The translations under genes were made by a program, and so were the position numbers. DNA of 22,969 nucleotides from Candidatus Komeilibacteria bacterium (GTDB taxonomy: Bacteria > Patescibacteriota > Patescibacteriia > UBA1558 > 2-01-FULL-52-15), in the NCBI GenBank assembly GCA_016204595.1, contig JACQKJ010000079.1, positions 1 through 22,969 of the forward strand, written 5' to 3'. Positions 22,695 through 22,969 of the stretch are shown here, in pieces (position 1 is the first letter of the stretch; each line of letters starts with the position of its first letter). The notes beneath the pieces are model-generated. The model saw nothing but the letters and a program-made list of their open reading frames with translations. It did not search any database and was not told the origin of the DNA.

Positions 22695-22820
22695 TGCGAG
22701 GAAGGAGCGAAACGACTGACGAAGCAATCCCGATGAGATAGTGAAAAACAAATTAGCATTACGGCTACTCATCGGGATTGCCACGCCTCTCCGCCCAGGG
22801 CGGATCGGCTCGCAATGACA
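22689..22820. repeat. Dispersed-type inverted repeat (TGTCATTGCGAG family)
   Basis: Outer arms TGTCATTGCGAG (22689-22700) and CTCGCAATGACA (22809-22820) and inner arms GCAATCCCGATGAG (22724-22737) and CTCATCGGGATTGC (22768-22781) are perfect complements. This sequence style is a familiar dispersed intergenic palindrome found in many bacterial genomes. Open frames across it are artefacts. It fills most of the gap between dinB and the last gene. Confidence 0.85.
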
Positions 22821-22822
22821 GA

Positions 22823-22851
22823 TGGACAAAACTCGCATGATATGGTAATAA
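22823..22851 (+). promoter_or_regulatory. Possible promoter of the last, truncated gene
   Basis: TGGACA (22823-22828), a 17-base spacer and TAATAA (22846-22851) preceded by TGG. The predicted leader is about 77 bases. The -10 match is weak apart from the TGn extension. Confidence 0.35.
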
Positions 22852-22934
22852 AAAGTGTTCTTTTACAAGCGATGCTGGAACAAGACCATACCGGTTTTGT
22901 ACTGGTGCCGCACCATTCATAAAGGAGATGTGCG

Positions 22935-22969
22935 ATGCCAAAGTCGCATGTCGCTGTCTGGGGACCGGA
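22935..22969 (+). CDS. Start of an unidentified gene (3' partial)
   Basis: An ATG at 22935 follows a good ribosome binding site AAAGGAG (22921-22927) at seven bases. The visible product is MPKSHVAVWGP, too short to identify. The frame stays open to the window end. Confidence 0.5.
   Translation, partial: MPKSHVAVWGP

Noticed and set aside
22656..22838. 60-codon minus-strand gene
   Set aside because: It translates the dispersed inverted repeat; such frames are frequent false genes.

Overview
The window reads as a stretch of a small-genome bacterium of the Candidate Phyla Radiation (Patescibacteria, Parcubacteria-like). This is an inference from gene content and style, not from a marker tree. 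The supporting features are a secreted repeat protein ending in LPKTG next to its own sortase, tightly packed short operons with 4-bp ATGA overlaps, a helicase-dead PriA, compact housekeeping enzymes, secreted proteins with the C-terminal repeats common in that group, and intergenic palindromes. No ribosomal RNA or tRNA gene was recognised.

Layout. 1-3684 (+): a large cysteine-rich surface protein, cut by the window edge, with an LPKTG sorting signal, followed directly by its sortase. 3861-5446 (+): a C-terminally short UDP-sugar dehydrogenase-like protein and exodeoxyribonuclease III. 5485-8500 (+): a SpoIIAA-like protein, a PilM/FtsA-like actin-fold protein and a membrane GT2 glycosyltransferase. 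13854-8471 (-): a five-gene operon holding a secreted lysozyme-like repeat protein, a LigB/Memo-type protein, PriA, peptide deformylase and Met-tRNA formyltransferase. 13962-16662 (+): ThpR, a WecG/TagA glycosyltransferase and glutamyl-tRNA synthetase in overlapping frames. 16704-17990 (+): an M23 murein hydrolase with a coiled coil. 18315-18058 (-): an 85-residue unknown protein with an almost perfect promoter, ribosome binding site and terminator. 18440-20010 (+): a membrane-anchored DUF4015-type glycoside hydrolase and an FKBP prolyl isomerase. 22644-21331 (-): DNA polymerase IV. At 22935 (+) a new gene begins and is cut by the window end.

The most unusual part is the 1.3 kb without genes from 20011 to 21330. 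It can be read as an array: promoter, structured RNA 1 and terminator; a palindromic element; promoter, structured RNA 2 and terminator; two more palindromic elements; then a promoter and a GC-rich structured RNA 3 with two crossing helices. The palindromes share the arm core ACCCCGTTAGA, and two of their ends supply the TTGAC of the next promoter. I could not match any of the three RNAs to a known class by eye.

Functionally, much of the window serves the cell envelope: sorting and display of a surface protein, three predicted peptidoglycan or glycan hydrolases, and two glycosyltransferases. This is interleaved with core translation (fmt, def, gltX) and DNA maintenance (xth, priA, dinB). Several + strand genes have a -10 box only 6-13 bases before the start codon, which predicts nearly leaderless mRNAs.
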